Shown: positions 46,103 through 56,797 of the stretch, one piece after another | How positions within the stretch are numbered: the stretch's first letter is position 1 | Layout of the letters: each line of letters begins with the position of its first letter | From: CAIWHR01 sp963788185 | GTDB taxonomy: Bacteria; Pseudomonadota; Gammaproteobacteria; Burkholderiales; Casimicrobiaceae | NCBI GenBank assembly: GCA_963788185.1 | Contig: CAWBGE010000017.1 | Location: 930,001-994,000 of the forward strand | Direction: 5' to 3' | Length of the DNA stretch: 64,000 bases | Notes under the pieces: model-generated | The model's input: only the letters and a program-made list of their open reading frames with translations | What the model was told of the DNA's origin: nothing | Database searches by the model: none | Position numbers and translations under genes: made by a program

Positions 46103-48184
46103 TCAGACGGGATTGCCGCCGATGATGATCGGTGCCTTGCGACCGTCCCGGTACTGGCGGGCCATGGCGTCGAACGCGCTTTCGAGGTGGCGGGCAAAGG
46201 CCGCGGCGTCGAACAGCGGGCTGGCGCGGCCCGGCCCCCGCAGGTAATCGCGCAGGGCAGCGCGCCGGGAGTCGTCGCGGGCGAGGTCGATCGCCAGCGC
46301 GCGGTAGCCTGCGACGTCGGCCGCGACGAGCTCGGGCAATCCGACGGCGGCCAGGAGACTCGCTCCGACGCGGCCGGCAAACGTCTCGCCCATGAACGTG
46401 ACCACCGGACAGCCGACCCAGAGCGCATCGCTGGCGGTGGTGTGCGCGTTGTACGGCCAGGTGTCGAGGAACAGATCCGCGTGTTCGTACAAGCCGAGGT
46501 AATCGGCCTGCGGCCGGTGGGTGGCAAAGATCAGGCGCGACGGCGCGACATCGCGGGCCGCCACTTCCCGGCGCAGGTGGGCGATCGCCGGATCAGCCTC
46601 GCTGCGCGCCAGCAGCCACAGCACCGAGTTCTCCGCCGCCTTCAAAATATCGCACCAATTATCAATTGCTTGCGGGCTTATTTTGAAGCTATTGTTGAAG
46701 CAGCAAAAGACGACAACCCCGGCGGGCAGTCCCAGGCTCGCGCGTGACGGCGGGGCTCCGACCACCCGGGCGCGGTCGTTGCTCTGGTAGGAATGCGGCA
46801 GCTGGACGAGGTTTTCGGCGTAGTCGGCAGCGTGCGCCAGGGGCGTGACGACGCCATCGCCGATCAGGTGGTCGACGTACGGCGCACCCAGCGTTCCGGG
46901 GTAGCCCAGCCAGTGCACCTGGATCGGCGCCGGGCGGGCGGCAAGGATCTCGAGCGTCGGGCCGCTGGTGTGCCCCTTCAGGTCGACGAGAATGTCGATC
47001 CTCTCGGCCCGGATGCGCTCGGCTTGCGCGCTCGGGTGGGCGCCGGCAAGGTCGACGAATCGCTCGACGCCGGCAACGATGCGCCGCCGCAAGGCCCCCC
47101 CGTCGTCGGGCCCGGTGGAGAACGCCACCACTCGGACGCGCGAACGGTCGTGCGCCTCGAACACGCCCGCCGTCAGCACGGCGGTCGGGTGATCGAAAAA
47201 ATCGCCCGAAAGATAGCCGATGCGCAGCCGCCCCGCGGACCGCGGCGATCGCGCCATGGTCGCCGAAGGGCGTGCCGGCGGCGCGGCCAGGGTGGCGCAG
47301 GCGCGCTGTTCGGCGCGTGTCGACGGATCGGACAGGAACGAAAATGGCGTCAGCCAGGGACGCGCTGCCTTGACCCCGTCGCGAAATTGCTGCTGCAGAG
47401 CCGGCAGGTCGCGCCAATCGCAAACTCGCTTCTTGAGGAAGATGAGCGCCGAAAGCGCCGCGCCGTTGCCGGGTTGCAGTCGCAGCACCTGGTCGTAGGC
47501 GCTGATCGCCGCCGAAACATCGCCGACGGCTTCGGCGGCAGCCGCCAGTTGCTGCCGCAGCGGCGCCACGGCCGGATGTCGCGCCAGCGCCGTGACGAGC
47601 GTCCTGCGGGCTGCGTCGGCGTTGCCGAGATCCGCCTCCAGCTGTGCCTTGAGGCCCGCGTGCGCGGGTTCCTCCGGGGCGAGGCCAAGTGCCCGCGACG
47701 CGGCGTCGAGCGCTTCGAGGACGCGGCCCTGCGCCTCCAGCATCAGCGCGAGGTTGTACCAGCCGCGCGCGTAACGCGGATCCGCGGCGAGTCCTTCGCG
47801 CACCGAGCGCTCGCCATCGGCGCGGCGGCCGAGTGCTGCCTCCGAGACGCCGAGGTTGCTCCACAGCGCAGCGTCGCGCGGCGCACGCCGAACCGCTTCC
47901 TTCAGCGCATTGACGGCGGCCTCGGGGCGGCCCACGTCGTCGAGCGCGCGCGCGAGGTCTGCCCACGGCAGCGCCGGGGCAGGATCGATCTGCAGCGACC
48001 GGCGAAGGCGCTCGATCGCGCCGACGGCATCGCCCGATTCGTGCGTGACGACACCCGACAGGTGCCAGGCGGGAGCGTGTCGCGGATCCGCCTCGAGGAT
48101 CGCCGCGCACTGCTGGTACGCCTCGCGCAGCTTGCCCTGCCGGTGCAGGTGCTGCGCGTGGTCGAACGTTGAGGAGGGATCCAT
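46103..48184 (-). CDS. TPR protein with O-GlcNAc-transferase-like (GT41) catalytic domain
   Basis: A 693-residue protein: about nine TPR repeats (1-310) followed by a GT41 glycosyltransferase domain (about 335-690). Conserved catalytic-domain pieces include RIGYLSGDFFDHP, DILVDLKGHTSG, PIQVHWLGYPGTLG, DTWPYNAHTTASDALW and GCPVVTFMGETFAGRVGASLL in part. Bacterial members glycosylate proteins such as adhesins or flagellin, or act in polysaccharide synthesis; the acceptor here is unknown. ATG 48184 was taken as the start because the TPR domain begins directly after it. A 70-base stretch at 46641-46710, coding for the conserved CCFNNSFKISPQAIDNW, is strikingly AT-rich. No glycosylation target is adjacent. 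Confidence 0.87.
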   Translation of the reverse strand: MDPSSTFDHAQHLHRQGKLREAYQQCAAILEADPRHAPAWHLSGVVTHESGDAVGAIERLRRSLQIDPAPALPWADLARALDDVGRPEAAVNALKEAVRRAPRDAALWSNLGVSEAALGRRADGERSVREGLAADPRYARGWYNLALMLEAQGRVLEALDAASRALGLAPEEPAHAGLKAQLEADLGNADAARRTLVTALARHPAVAPLRQQLAAAAEAVGDVSAAISAYDQVLRLQPGNGAALSALIFLKKRVCDWRDLPALQQQFRDGVKAARPWLTPFSFLSDPSTRAEQRACATLAAPPARPSATMARSPRSAGRLRIGYLSGDFFDHPTAVLTAGVFEAHDRSRVRVVAFSTGPDDGGALRRRIVAGVERFVDLAGAHPSAQAERIRAERIDILVDLKGHTSGPTLEILAARPAPIQVHWLGYPGTLGAPYVDHLIGDGVVTPLAHAADYAENLVQLPHSYQSNDRARVVGAPPSRASLGLPAGVVVFCCFNNSFKISPQAIDNWCDILKAAENSVLWLLARSEADPAIAHLRREVAARDVAPSRLIFATHRPQADYLGLYEHADLFLDTWPYNAHTTASDALWVGCPVVTFMGETFAGRVGASLLAAVGLPELVAADVAGYRALAIDLARDDSRRAALRDYLRGPGRASPLFDAAAFARHLESAFDAMARQYRDGRKAPIIIGGNPV

Positions 48185-48213
48185 GGCGCCTGTGGCGAGC
48201 GAAGGCGGGAAGT

Positions 48214-49200
48214 CTACGCCACCGTCAGGACTGCCGCGCCGGTGACGCGCCCGGCCCGCAGGTCGTCGAGCGCGCGGTTGGCGTCGCACAGCGGGTAGGT
48301 GGTCACCGTCGTGCGAATGCCGATCCTGCCCGCGAGGTCGATGAAAGCCTCGCCATCCTTGCGCGTAAGGTTCGCCACCGAGCGCACGTGGCGCTCGCCC
48401 CACAGCAGTGAGTACGAAAAGCTCGGAATGTCGCTCATGTGGATGCCGGCGCAGACGACCGTCCCGCCCTTGGCGACGTCGCCTAGCGCCTTCGGCACCA
48501 GCGATCCGACGGGGGCGAACAGCAGCGCGGCGTCGAGCGGGATCGGCGCGGGTTCGTCGCTTCCGCCCGCCCAGTTTGCCCCGAGGTCACGCGCAAACCC
48601 CTGCGCGTCGGTGTCCCCGGGCCGCGTGAAGACGAACAGCTCGCGACCCTGGTGACGCGCAAGCTGGGCAACGATGTGTGCTGCCGCGCCGAAACCGTAG
48701 ATGCCCAACCGTGCCGCGTCGCCTGCCATGGCCAGCGCGCGATAGCCGATGAGTCCGGCACACAGCCAGGGGGCGAGGGCCGCGTCGGAGAATCCGGCGG
48801 GCAACGGGAAGCAATAGCGGCTGTCCGCCACCGCAAATTCGGCGTAGCCGCCGTCGACCGTGTAGCCGGTGAACTGCGGCGTGTCGCAGAGGTTCTCGGC
48901 GCCGGAGAGGCAGTAGTGGCATTGGCCGCAGGTATGACCGAGCCACGGAATGCCGACGCGGTCGCCCGCGCGCAGCGCCGTCACGCCGGTGCCGGTCTCG
49001 ACCACCGTGCCCACGACCTCGTGACCGGGAATGAGCGGCAGTCGGGGGTCGGGCAACTCCCCGTCCACGACGTGGAGGTCGGTGCGACAGACGCCGCAAG
49101 CGTGGACCCGAACCAGCACTTCGCCCACCCTCGGACGACTCAACTCGACCTCAGTCGATTGCAGCGGTGTTCGCGGGGCCTGCAATACCATCGCTCGCAT
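48214..49200 (-). CDS. Zinc-dependent alcohol dehydrogenase (AdhP-like)
   Basis: Medium-chain NAD(P)-dependent alcohol dehydrogenase, 328 residues. Catalytic-zinc segments are HACGVCRTDLH and IPGHEVVGTV; the structural zinc has four cysteines in CGQCHYCLSGAENLC. The coenzyme fold shows YGFGAAAH (a GxGxxA-type loop). It resembles ethanol/acetaldehyde-type enzymes that are induced at low oxygen in related bacteria. It is second in a two-gene unit, 3 bp after the kinase gene at 49204, downstream of an FNR/ANR-like box. Substrate range cannot be read from sequence. Confidence 0.9.
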   Translation of the reverse strand: MRAMVLQAPRTPLQSTEVELSRPRVGEVLVRVHACGVCRTDLHVVDGELPDPRLPLIPGHEVVGTVVETGTGVTALRAGDRVGIPWLGHTCGQCHYCLSGAENLCDTPQFTGYTVDGGYAEFAVADSRYCFPLPAGFSDAALAPWLCAGLIGYRALAMAGDAARLGIYGFGAAAHIVAQLARHQGRELFVFTRPGDTDAQGFARDLGANWAGGSDEPAPIPLDAALLFAPVGSLVPKALGDVAKGGTVVCAGIHMSDIPSFSYSLLWGERHVRSVANLTRKDGEAFIDLAGRIGIRTTVTTYPLCDANRALDDLRAGRVTGAAVLTVA

Positions 49201-49203
49201 CGG

Positions 49204-50844
49204 CTATCTCCGATTGGGCCGAAATTCGCTGCGGCCGGCGCTATTGACCAGCCCCGGAATCAGCCTCTCCAGCGCGGAAAGGAAGGTCGGATCGGTGGCG
49301 CGCGGCGCGCCGCCGCCGGCGTCGACGACCAGCGTTCGGTCCCGCTCATCGTCCGCCAGCGGCTCCTGCGCCCGCATCTGCAGCGCCAGCACGTCGAGAT
49401 CTGCCTCGGACGCGTCGGCACCGGCCGCGCGGCGCGCCGCGACGCGCTCGCGCAGGAGCACGGGGGAGGCGGTGAACGTCAGCAGCGCAAACGGGATCGA
49501 CAGCTCGCTGGCCAGCGCCCGGAAGAGATCCCGCTGCCAGCGCGCGAGGCAGGCAGCGTCCACGATGGCGACGAAGCCTCCGGACACGATTTCGCGGGCG
49601 AGATCGCGCACCCGCGCGTAGGTTGCGCGCACGGCAGCCGGACCGTATCGAACGTCGGCGGTGCCCGGCGAACGATCCGGCAGGCGCGTTCGCTCGCGGT
49701 CGGTGCGCACGCGCACACCGCCGATCCGCTCGACGAGTTGCTGCGTGAACGTCGATTTGCCGCTGCCGGACAACCCGTTGGTGACGATGAGGGCAGGGCG
49801 CGCCGGGCGGGTATAGCGCTGCGCCAGCGCGAGATAGCCGTGGAATTCGTCCACGAACGACCTGCGATGCGCACCCGGACCGATCTGGCCCGCCCGCAGA
49901 TACGCCACCTTGGCGCGCACCAGCGCGCGATAGACGAGGTAGTAGCGCAGGACCGCGAGCCCGCCGTAATCGCCGCTCCCCTCGAGGTACGCGTTGGCCA
50001 GGCGCCGTGCGAAATCCGTGCGTCCGCGGTCGTCGAGATCCATGGCCGTGAAGGCGACTTCGCTGGCGACGTCGATCCAGCGCAGATGCGCGTTGTACTC
50101 GATGCCGTCGAAGACCGTGATCGCGCCGTAGATGCGGGCAATGTTGTTGAGATGCAGGTCGCCGTGGCATTCGCGTATGCAGCCGGACGCCCGGCGCGAG
50201 GCAAACGCGGCCTGCCGTGCGTCGAACTCGTTCCGCGTCCAGTCGCGCAGGGCGGCCAAGGCGCGCGCCTCGCCGTCGCCATCGAGCCCGGCGCCGATCG
50301 CCGCGAAGTTGTCGATCGCGTAGCGCAGGATTTCCCCGGGCCGGCCCCACGCCGATCTCGGTCCGGCAACGGCAGCATGGCGATGGAAGTCCACGATCGT
50401 CGCGGCCAATGCATCGATATCCGTTGCAGTGAGCTCGCTGCGTTCGAGGACGCGCGAAAGCAGCGCCGACTGCGGGAACTGCCGCATTTTCACCGCGTAT
50501 TCGATCGCCGGCCCGGTGCCGTCGAGCGCCGGTGAGTTCGCGCTGCCTGAAATGGCGACGACGTCGAGATAAAGCGCGGGCGCCAGGCGCCGGTTGAGCC
50601 GCAGCTCCTCGTGGCAAAACCGGCGACGTGAAGCGAGCGTCGTGCAATCGACAAACGGAAGCGCGACGGCCTTCTTGATCTTGTACGCGTAGGTGCCTGT
50701 GAGGAGCACCCACGAGATGTGTGTTTCGACGACGTCGACGCCGCGGCAGTCCGGGCCGAATATCGACGGATTGCGCAGCGCAGCGATCAGCGCCGCCTGC
50801 AGATCAGATCCCTTGTCGCCGCCGCTGGTCGCCATGATGGTCAT
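49204..50844 (-). CDS. Fused aminoglycoside-phosphotransferase-like/AAA P-loop kinase-like protein
   Basis: A 546-residue two-domain protein. The N-terminal half (about 35-330) resembles APH/ChoK kinases: ECHGDLHLNN contains the catalytic aspartate loop and VFDGIEYN the metal-binding aspartate. The C-terminal half (345-520) is a P-loop kinase with Walker A NGLSGSGKST and an Arg/Asp lid. Such fusions (the COG2187-COG0645 type) are widespread but uncharacterised; despite automatic 'aminoglycoside' names there is no reason to infer antibiotic resistance. GGAG stands seven bases before ATG 50844. It is first in an operon with the alcohol dehydrogenase and lies 67 bp from an FNR/ANR-like site. Confidence 0.85.
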   Translation of the reverse strand: MTIMATSGGDKGSDLQAALIAALRNPSIFGPDCRGVDVVETHISWVLLTGTYAYKIKKAVALPFVDCTTLASRRRFCHEELRLNRRLAPALYLDVVAISGSANSPALDGTGPAIEYAVKMRQFPQSALLSRVLERSELTATDIDALAATIVDFHRHAAVAGPRSAWGRPGEILRYAIDNFAAIGAGLDGDGEARALAALRDWTRNEFDARQAAFASRRASGCIRECHGDLHLNNIARIYGAITVFDGIEYNAHLRWIDVASEVAFTAMDLDDRGRTDFARRLANAYLEGSGDYGGLAVLRYYLVYRALVRAKVAYLRAGQIGPGAHRRSFVDEFHGYLALAQRYTRPARPALIVTNGLSGSGKSTFTQQLVERIGGVRVRTDRERTRLPDRSPGTADVRYGPAAVRATYARVRDLAREIVSGGFVAIVDAACLARWQRDLFRALASELSIPFALLTFTASPVLLRERVAARRAAGADASEADLDVLALQMRAQEPLADDERDRTLVVDAGGGAPRATDPTFLSALERLIPGLVNSAGRSEFRPNRR

Positions 50845-50910
50845 CGCTCGACTCCAATTGCCATTTTGTGCCGCTGTCGGCCCATGTCAAATTCGAGTCG
50901 GTTCAACTGC

Positions 50911-50924
50911 TTGATCAAGGTCAA
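50911..50924. promoter_or_regulatory. FNR/ANR-type binding site
   Basis: TTGAT-CAAG-GTCAA matches nine of ten positions of the FNR/ANR half-sites TTGAT-N4-ATCAA. It lies between the divergent kinase/alcohol-dehydrogenase unit and the CBS-domain gene. For the leftward unit, a centre at -41.5 predicts a transcript start near 50876 and a 32-base leader. Rightward, TAACGT at 50947-50952 is suitably placed as a -10, with a leader of about 150 bases. Confidence 0.6.
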
Positions 50925-51110
50925 CGTCGCGCTTCAGGGCTGGGAGTAACGTCGCCGGACGAATTTCGCAAAATTGCCCGGAGCAGCGTCCCGCAGGGTC
51001 GATCCCGGGCGGCGAAAAACGAAGCGAGATGCGCCTGCTCCGGTGACGGATCAGGCAACCGATCGGGCCGGGGCCCCGCAACTTTCCAACTGCCTGCGTG
51101 CGGGAGTGCG

Positions 51111-51542
51111 ATGTTCGATCAGCCGGTCAAGTACGTGATGCAGCGGCGGAAGATTCTCAAGGCTCGACCCGACACCATGGTGGGCCAGGCGGCCAAGCTC
51201 ATGGCAAACAAGAACGTGGGCGCGGTCATGGTGGTCGACGATGAGCGCCTGGTCGGCATCTTCACCGAGCGCGACGTCGTCTATCGTGTCGTCGCGCGGG
51301 GGCTCGACGCGCAGACGACGCGGCTTGCCGACGTCATGACTCCCGCGCCCGATACGGTCGATCCCGGGAAGCCTTTCGGATACGCGATGCTGAAGATGCA
51401 CGAGCGGGGTTTTCGGCACCTGCCCGTCGTCCAGGACGGCAAGGTGGTCGGTATCGTTTCATCGCGCAGCGCGATGGATCCGGCGCTCGAGGAGTTCGTG
51501 TCCGAAGCGCATCGGCGGAAGCACTACGAGGAGCAGCGCTAG
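51111..51542 (+). CDS. Paired CBS-domain protein
   Basis: A 143-residue cytoplasmic protein consisting of two CBS domains (about 8-62 and 72-128), a module that binds adenosyl nucleotides and senses energy state. GIFTERDVVYRVVARG and GIVSSRSAMDPALEE are the domain C-termini, the first with the T-E-R-D ligand-binding pattern. GGGAG lies six bases before ATG 51111; the frame stays open upstream, but that part has no family features. It begins about 190 bp from the FNR/ANR-like box and is followed 28 bp later by a carbonic anhydrase gene. Confidence 0.88.
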   Translation: MFDQPVKYVMQRRKILKARPDTMVGQAAKLMANKNVGAVMVVDDERLVGIFTERDVVYRVVARGLDAQTTRLADVMTPAPDTVDPGKPFGYAMLKMHERGFRHLPVVQDGKVVGIVSSRSAMDPALEEFVSEAHRRKHYEEQR

Positions 51543-51570
51543 ACTGCTTCATGGAAGGGGATCGCGAATC

Positions 51571-52185
51571 GTGTCGACCAGCTCCCCACCCGCCTATACG
51601 GCCGAAGAGGCGCTCGATCGCCTGAAAGCAGGCAACGAGCGCTTCGTCAGTGGCCGCGCGCGGTTCCCGACAGTTCAGAAGGAGATCCTGGCCGAACTGG
51701 CCAAGGGCCAGCATCCCTATGTCACGGTTCTCGGTTGCAGTGACAGCCGGGTGCCACCGGAACTCCTGTTCGATGCCGGATTCGGCGAGCTGTTTGTCAT
51801 ACGCGTGGCGGGAAACGTCCTCGGCCCTTCGATTTCAGGGACGCTGCAGTACGCCGGCACGCACCTGCACACGCCGCTGTTCATCGTCCTGGGGCACGAG
51901 GGTTGCGGGGCGGTGGAGGCCGCGGTCGCCGAGAAGTTCCACGGCGCTCGCCATCGCAGCCGAATCGCCGAGCTGCTGGCGAACATTGACCCTGCGCTGG
52001 ACGATCTTGACCAGGCACTCCCTCCGGCGGCACTGCTGAGCGCGGCAGTTGAAGCCAACGTGCGCTGGACCATTCGCCAGGTGCTTGAGTCGCCCGAAGG
52101 GAAGGCTCGCGCGTCGGTGGGAGACGTGATGATGGTGGGCGCCGTATACGACATCGCCACGGGCCGCGTCCGGTTCCTGGAGTAA
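51571..52185 (+). CDS. Beta-class carbonic anhydrase
   Basis: Zinc enzyme of 204 residues that interconverts CO2 and bicarbonate. Zinc ligands and dyad are in GCSDSRVPPE (Cys, and the Asp-Arg pair) and LGHEGCGAV (His, Cys). GNVLGPSISGTLQYA is the conserved stretch between them. The GTG start at 51571 is preceded by GGAAGGGGATC. It may be transcribed with the CBS gene. An N-terminal export signal is not evident, so it should be cytoplasmic. It converges on the NhaR-like gene, with a hairpin in between. Confidence 0.93.
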   Translation: MSTSSPPAYTAEEALDRLKAGNERFVSGRARFPTVQKEILAELAKGQHPYVTVLGCSDSRVPPELLFDAGFGELFVIRVAGNVLGPSISGTLQYAGTHLHTPLFIVLGHEGCGAVEAAVAEKFHGARHRSRIAELLANIDPALDDLDQALPPAALLSAAVEANVRWTIRQVLESPEGKARASVGDVMMVGAVYDIATGRVRFLE

Positions 52186-52195
52186 CGTGCCAGGC

Positions 52196-52224
52196 CGTGC
52201 TGTCGGTTCGTCGGCAGCACGTTT
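52196..52224. terminator. Hairpin terminator between convergent carbonic anhydrase and nhaR-like genes
   Basis: CGTGCTGTCG (52196-52205) pairs with CGGCAGCACG (52212-52221), with one G-U pair and a six-base loop, followed by TTT. It lies 10 bp after the carbonic anhydrase stop. The U-run is short, so termination may be modest. Confidence 0.5.
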
Positions 52225-52258
52225 GCGATCCCGCGTCGAGTAGGGCAGGTCGGCCGTG

Positions 52259-53143
52259 TCAGGGGTGCAGGTTAAGCAGGCGCTGCACGAGCGGATGCAC
52301 GATCTTGCGCTCGGTACAAATCACAAAGAAGTCCTCCGCCACCCCGGAGCAGGGGCCGAGCCGCTTCAGCCCGTGCCGCAACGTCAAGTCCCGATGGGAC
52401 CAGACAGGCGCCGGAAAGACACCCATCCCGGCAGCACCGAAGGTGAATAGCAACGCGCTGTCCTCGAACTCGCCGACGATATTGGGCTCGATGTTCTCCC
52501 GCTCGAACCAGCGGTCCAGTCGCATCCGGATGGCGGCGTGAGCCGTCGGCAGGAGCACTGGAGTCCGTGAAAGCGATCGCGGGAAGTCGCGCCGTGCCGC
52601 CGCGTGCAGGGACGCCGGCGCATACCACGCGAGCGCACTCGACCCGAGTGGGTGCGTATAAACCTTCAGGTTGGGATTCGGCGGCGCCACCTGATCGGCG
52701 AGCACCACATCGAGCCGGTGCAGCGCGAGATCGCCAAGCAGGTCATCGAACTCGTCCTCCTGGCACAGCAAGTGGAAGTTCCCGTCCCGAATGACCGGCT
52801 CCAGCAACTTGTGGACGACCAGCTTGGGTACGCCATCCGAGATGCCGACGACGAAGCGCAGCCGAGGAGACAACGTCGCGCCGCGCAGAATGTCCGGAAG
52901 CTTTTCGCCAAGTACGAAGATCTGATCGGCTTGCCTCAACACCACATCGCCGGCATCGGTGAGAACCAGGCGCCGGCCCTCAGGCCTCAGCAGTTCGTGA
53001 CCGAGTTCGCGCTCCAGTTCGCGCACCTGAGCGCTGATGGTCTGCACCGCAACACCCAGTCGCGCGGCCGCGCGCGCGATGCCGCCTTCCTTCGCGACGA
53101 CCCAGAAGTAGTAGAGGTGACGGTAGCTGAATGGCATGGCCAT
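52259..53143 (-). CDS. nhaR: LysR-family regulator, NhaR-like
   Basis: A 294-residue transcription factor. The LysR helix-turn-helix (YRHLYYFWVVAKEGGIARAA) begins at residue 6, and the NhaR-type start 'SYRHLYYFW' plus RPEGRRLVLTDAG and GAAGMGVFPAP place it in the NhaR subgroup, activators responding to sodium, pH or osmotic stress. No nhaA antiporter is adjacent; the divergent gene encodes UspA, with a Ca2+-type ATPase beyond. A TTCG-N7-CGAA motif lies between its start and UspA. Whether it controls those genes is inferred only from position. Confidence 0.85.
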   Translation of the reverse strand: MAMPFSYRHLYYFWVVAKEGGIARAAARLGVAVQTISAQVRELERELGHELLRPEGRRLVLTDAGDVVLRQADQIFVLGEKLPDILRGATLSPRLRFVVGISDGVPKLVVHKLLEPVIRDGNFHLLCQEDEFDDLLGDLALHRLDVVLADQVAPPNPNLKVYTHPLGSSALAWYAPASLHAAARRDFPRSLSRTPVLLPTAHAAIRMRLDRWFERENIEPNIVGEFEDSALLFTFGAAGMGVFPAPVWSHRDLTLRHGLKRLGPCSGVAEDFFVICTERKIVHPLVQRLLNLHP

Positions 53144-53145
53144 GT

Positions 53146-53160
53146 TTCGTATTTTCCGAA
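53146..53160. promoter_or_regulatory. Possible LysR-type operator (TTCG-N7-CGAA)
   Basis: TTCG and CGAA are separated by seven bases, giving the T-N-A-type interrupted dyad expected for LysR-family regulators. It begins two bases from the nhaR-like start codon, in the gap toward the divergent uspA gene, and would suit autoregulation. The dyad is only 4+4 bp, so chance occurrence is likely enough to keep confidence low. Confidence 0.3.
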
Positions 53161-53362
53161 GTAATCATCCGCAAAAGCGCTACTGTTTCCGGACCGGAGT
53201 ATCGCCTATCGTGGAAGGCGTCGCCAGTGCGAAACGGGCGCGGGCGCCGGGATGACCGACGCGTGCAGTGCCTCGGCTTCCCTTCGGTCTTCCGCCGGAA
53301 TCGGTTGCGAGGACCAGGGAAGCGCGCGTTGGCCGGTTGCAACGGATCGATGGAGGTCAGCG

Positions 53363-53920
53363 ATGTACAAGAAGGTGCTGGTGGCATTCGATGGGAGCGA
53401 CGCGGCGCGGCAAGGACTCGCCACCGCCCTTGCGCTGGCGGCCGATCAGCGCGCGACGCTGTACGTGCTGCACGTCCTGGACGGCATGCCGGCCGGCTGG
53501 AGCGCCTACGTCGACGAGCAGTTCCGGCCAGCCCGGGTCGAGGCGCTCTTGCTGGGGTTGCGCGTGTCCGGACAGCGCGTTCTGGACGAGGCGCAGGCGA
53601 TCGCAACCCGGCAGGGGCTGGCGACAATTCCGCTGCTGGTCGACGCGCGCGGACATTCGGTCGCCGATGTGATCCTTGCCAAGGTGCGCGATACTGGCGC
53701 GGACGTCGTGGTCCTCGGGACGCACGGGCGCGAAGGGATGTCGCGTCTGGTGATGGGCAGCGCCGCGGAAGATGTGCTGCGCCACGCGGAGGTGCCTGTT
53801 CTCCTGGTGCGTGCGCCAGCCGCCGTCGGGGCCAGCGCGCGCGCGCCGCAGGCCGCTGCGGACGTTCCGCATCAAGGTAGGCAAGAGGAAACGGCCGCAG
53901 CCGCCCGGGCCACGATCTAG
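53363..53920 (+). CDS. Universal stress protein UspA, single domain
   Basis: A 185-residue single-domain UspA. It has the N-terminal VLVAFDGSDAARQGL and the complete ATP-binding motif G-x2-G-x9-G-S in GTHGREGMSRLVMGSAAEDV, so, unlike the tandem Usp at 942-1781, it should bind ATP. The last 35 residues (after VPVLLVRAP) form an alanine/glutamine-rich tail beyond the usual family length of about 145. GGAGG stands 7 bases before ATG 53363. It lies 48 bp upstream of the P-type ATPase gene and is probably co-transcribed with it. Confidence 0.92.
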   Translation: MYKKVLVAFDGSDAARQGLATALALAADQRATLYVLHVLDGMPAGWSAYVDEQFRPARVEALLLGLRVSGQRVLDEAQAIATRQGLATIPLLVDARGHSVADVILAKVRDTGADVVVLGTHGREGMSRLVMGSAAEDVLRHAEVPVLLVRAPAAVGASARAPQAAADVPHQGRQEETAAAARATI

Positions 53921-53968
53921 CGCGAGACGGGCGGCAGCATTTGCCCGTGGATGGACGAGGGAGGTCGC

Positions 53969-56713
<2,745 letters not shown>

Positions 56714-56749
56714 AAGTAACTGGGGGCAATCGTGCGCTCCTCGAACCAA

Positions 56750-56777
56750 GAGTCGCATAATTGTTATTATGTAAAGT
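56750..56777. other. dif-like XerC/XerD site candidate
   Basis: The 28-bp stretch can be read as an 11-bp XerC arm GAGTCGCATAA, 6-bp centre TTGTTA and 11-bp XerD arm TTATGTAAAGT. The E. coli dif arms are GGTGCGCATAA and TTATGTTAAAT; 8 of 11 and 9 of 11 bases agree, and the arm/centre spacing is exact. The inner CATAAT-TGTT-ATTATG palindrome is perfect. It lies in the 84-bp gap between the convergent P-ATPase and helicase genes. Confidence 0.5.
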
Positions 56778-56797
56778 GACGGGGATCGGAGCTCCAG

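Noticed and set aside
49204..50844. Aminoglycoside resistance gene
   Set aside because: Only the general APH kinase fold is shared; the fusion with a P-loop kinase and the operon context do not suggest antibiotic modification.
50845..51110. Extension of the CBS-protein gene upstream (open frame to about 50868)
   Set aside because: The extra residues have no family similarity, and GGGAG directly before ATG 51111 marks a better start; the FNR/ANR-like box also lies in this stretch.
56756..56771. CATAAT-TGTT-ATTATG read as a bidirectional terminator
   Set aside because: The six-base stem is AT-only and no T-run follows; the dif-like arm spacing explains it better.
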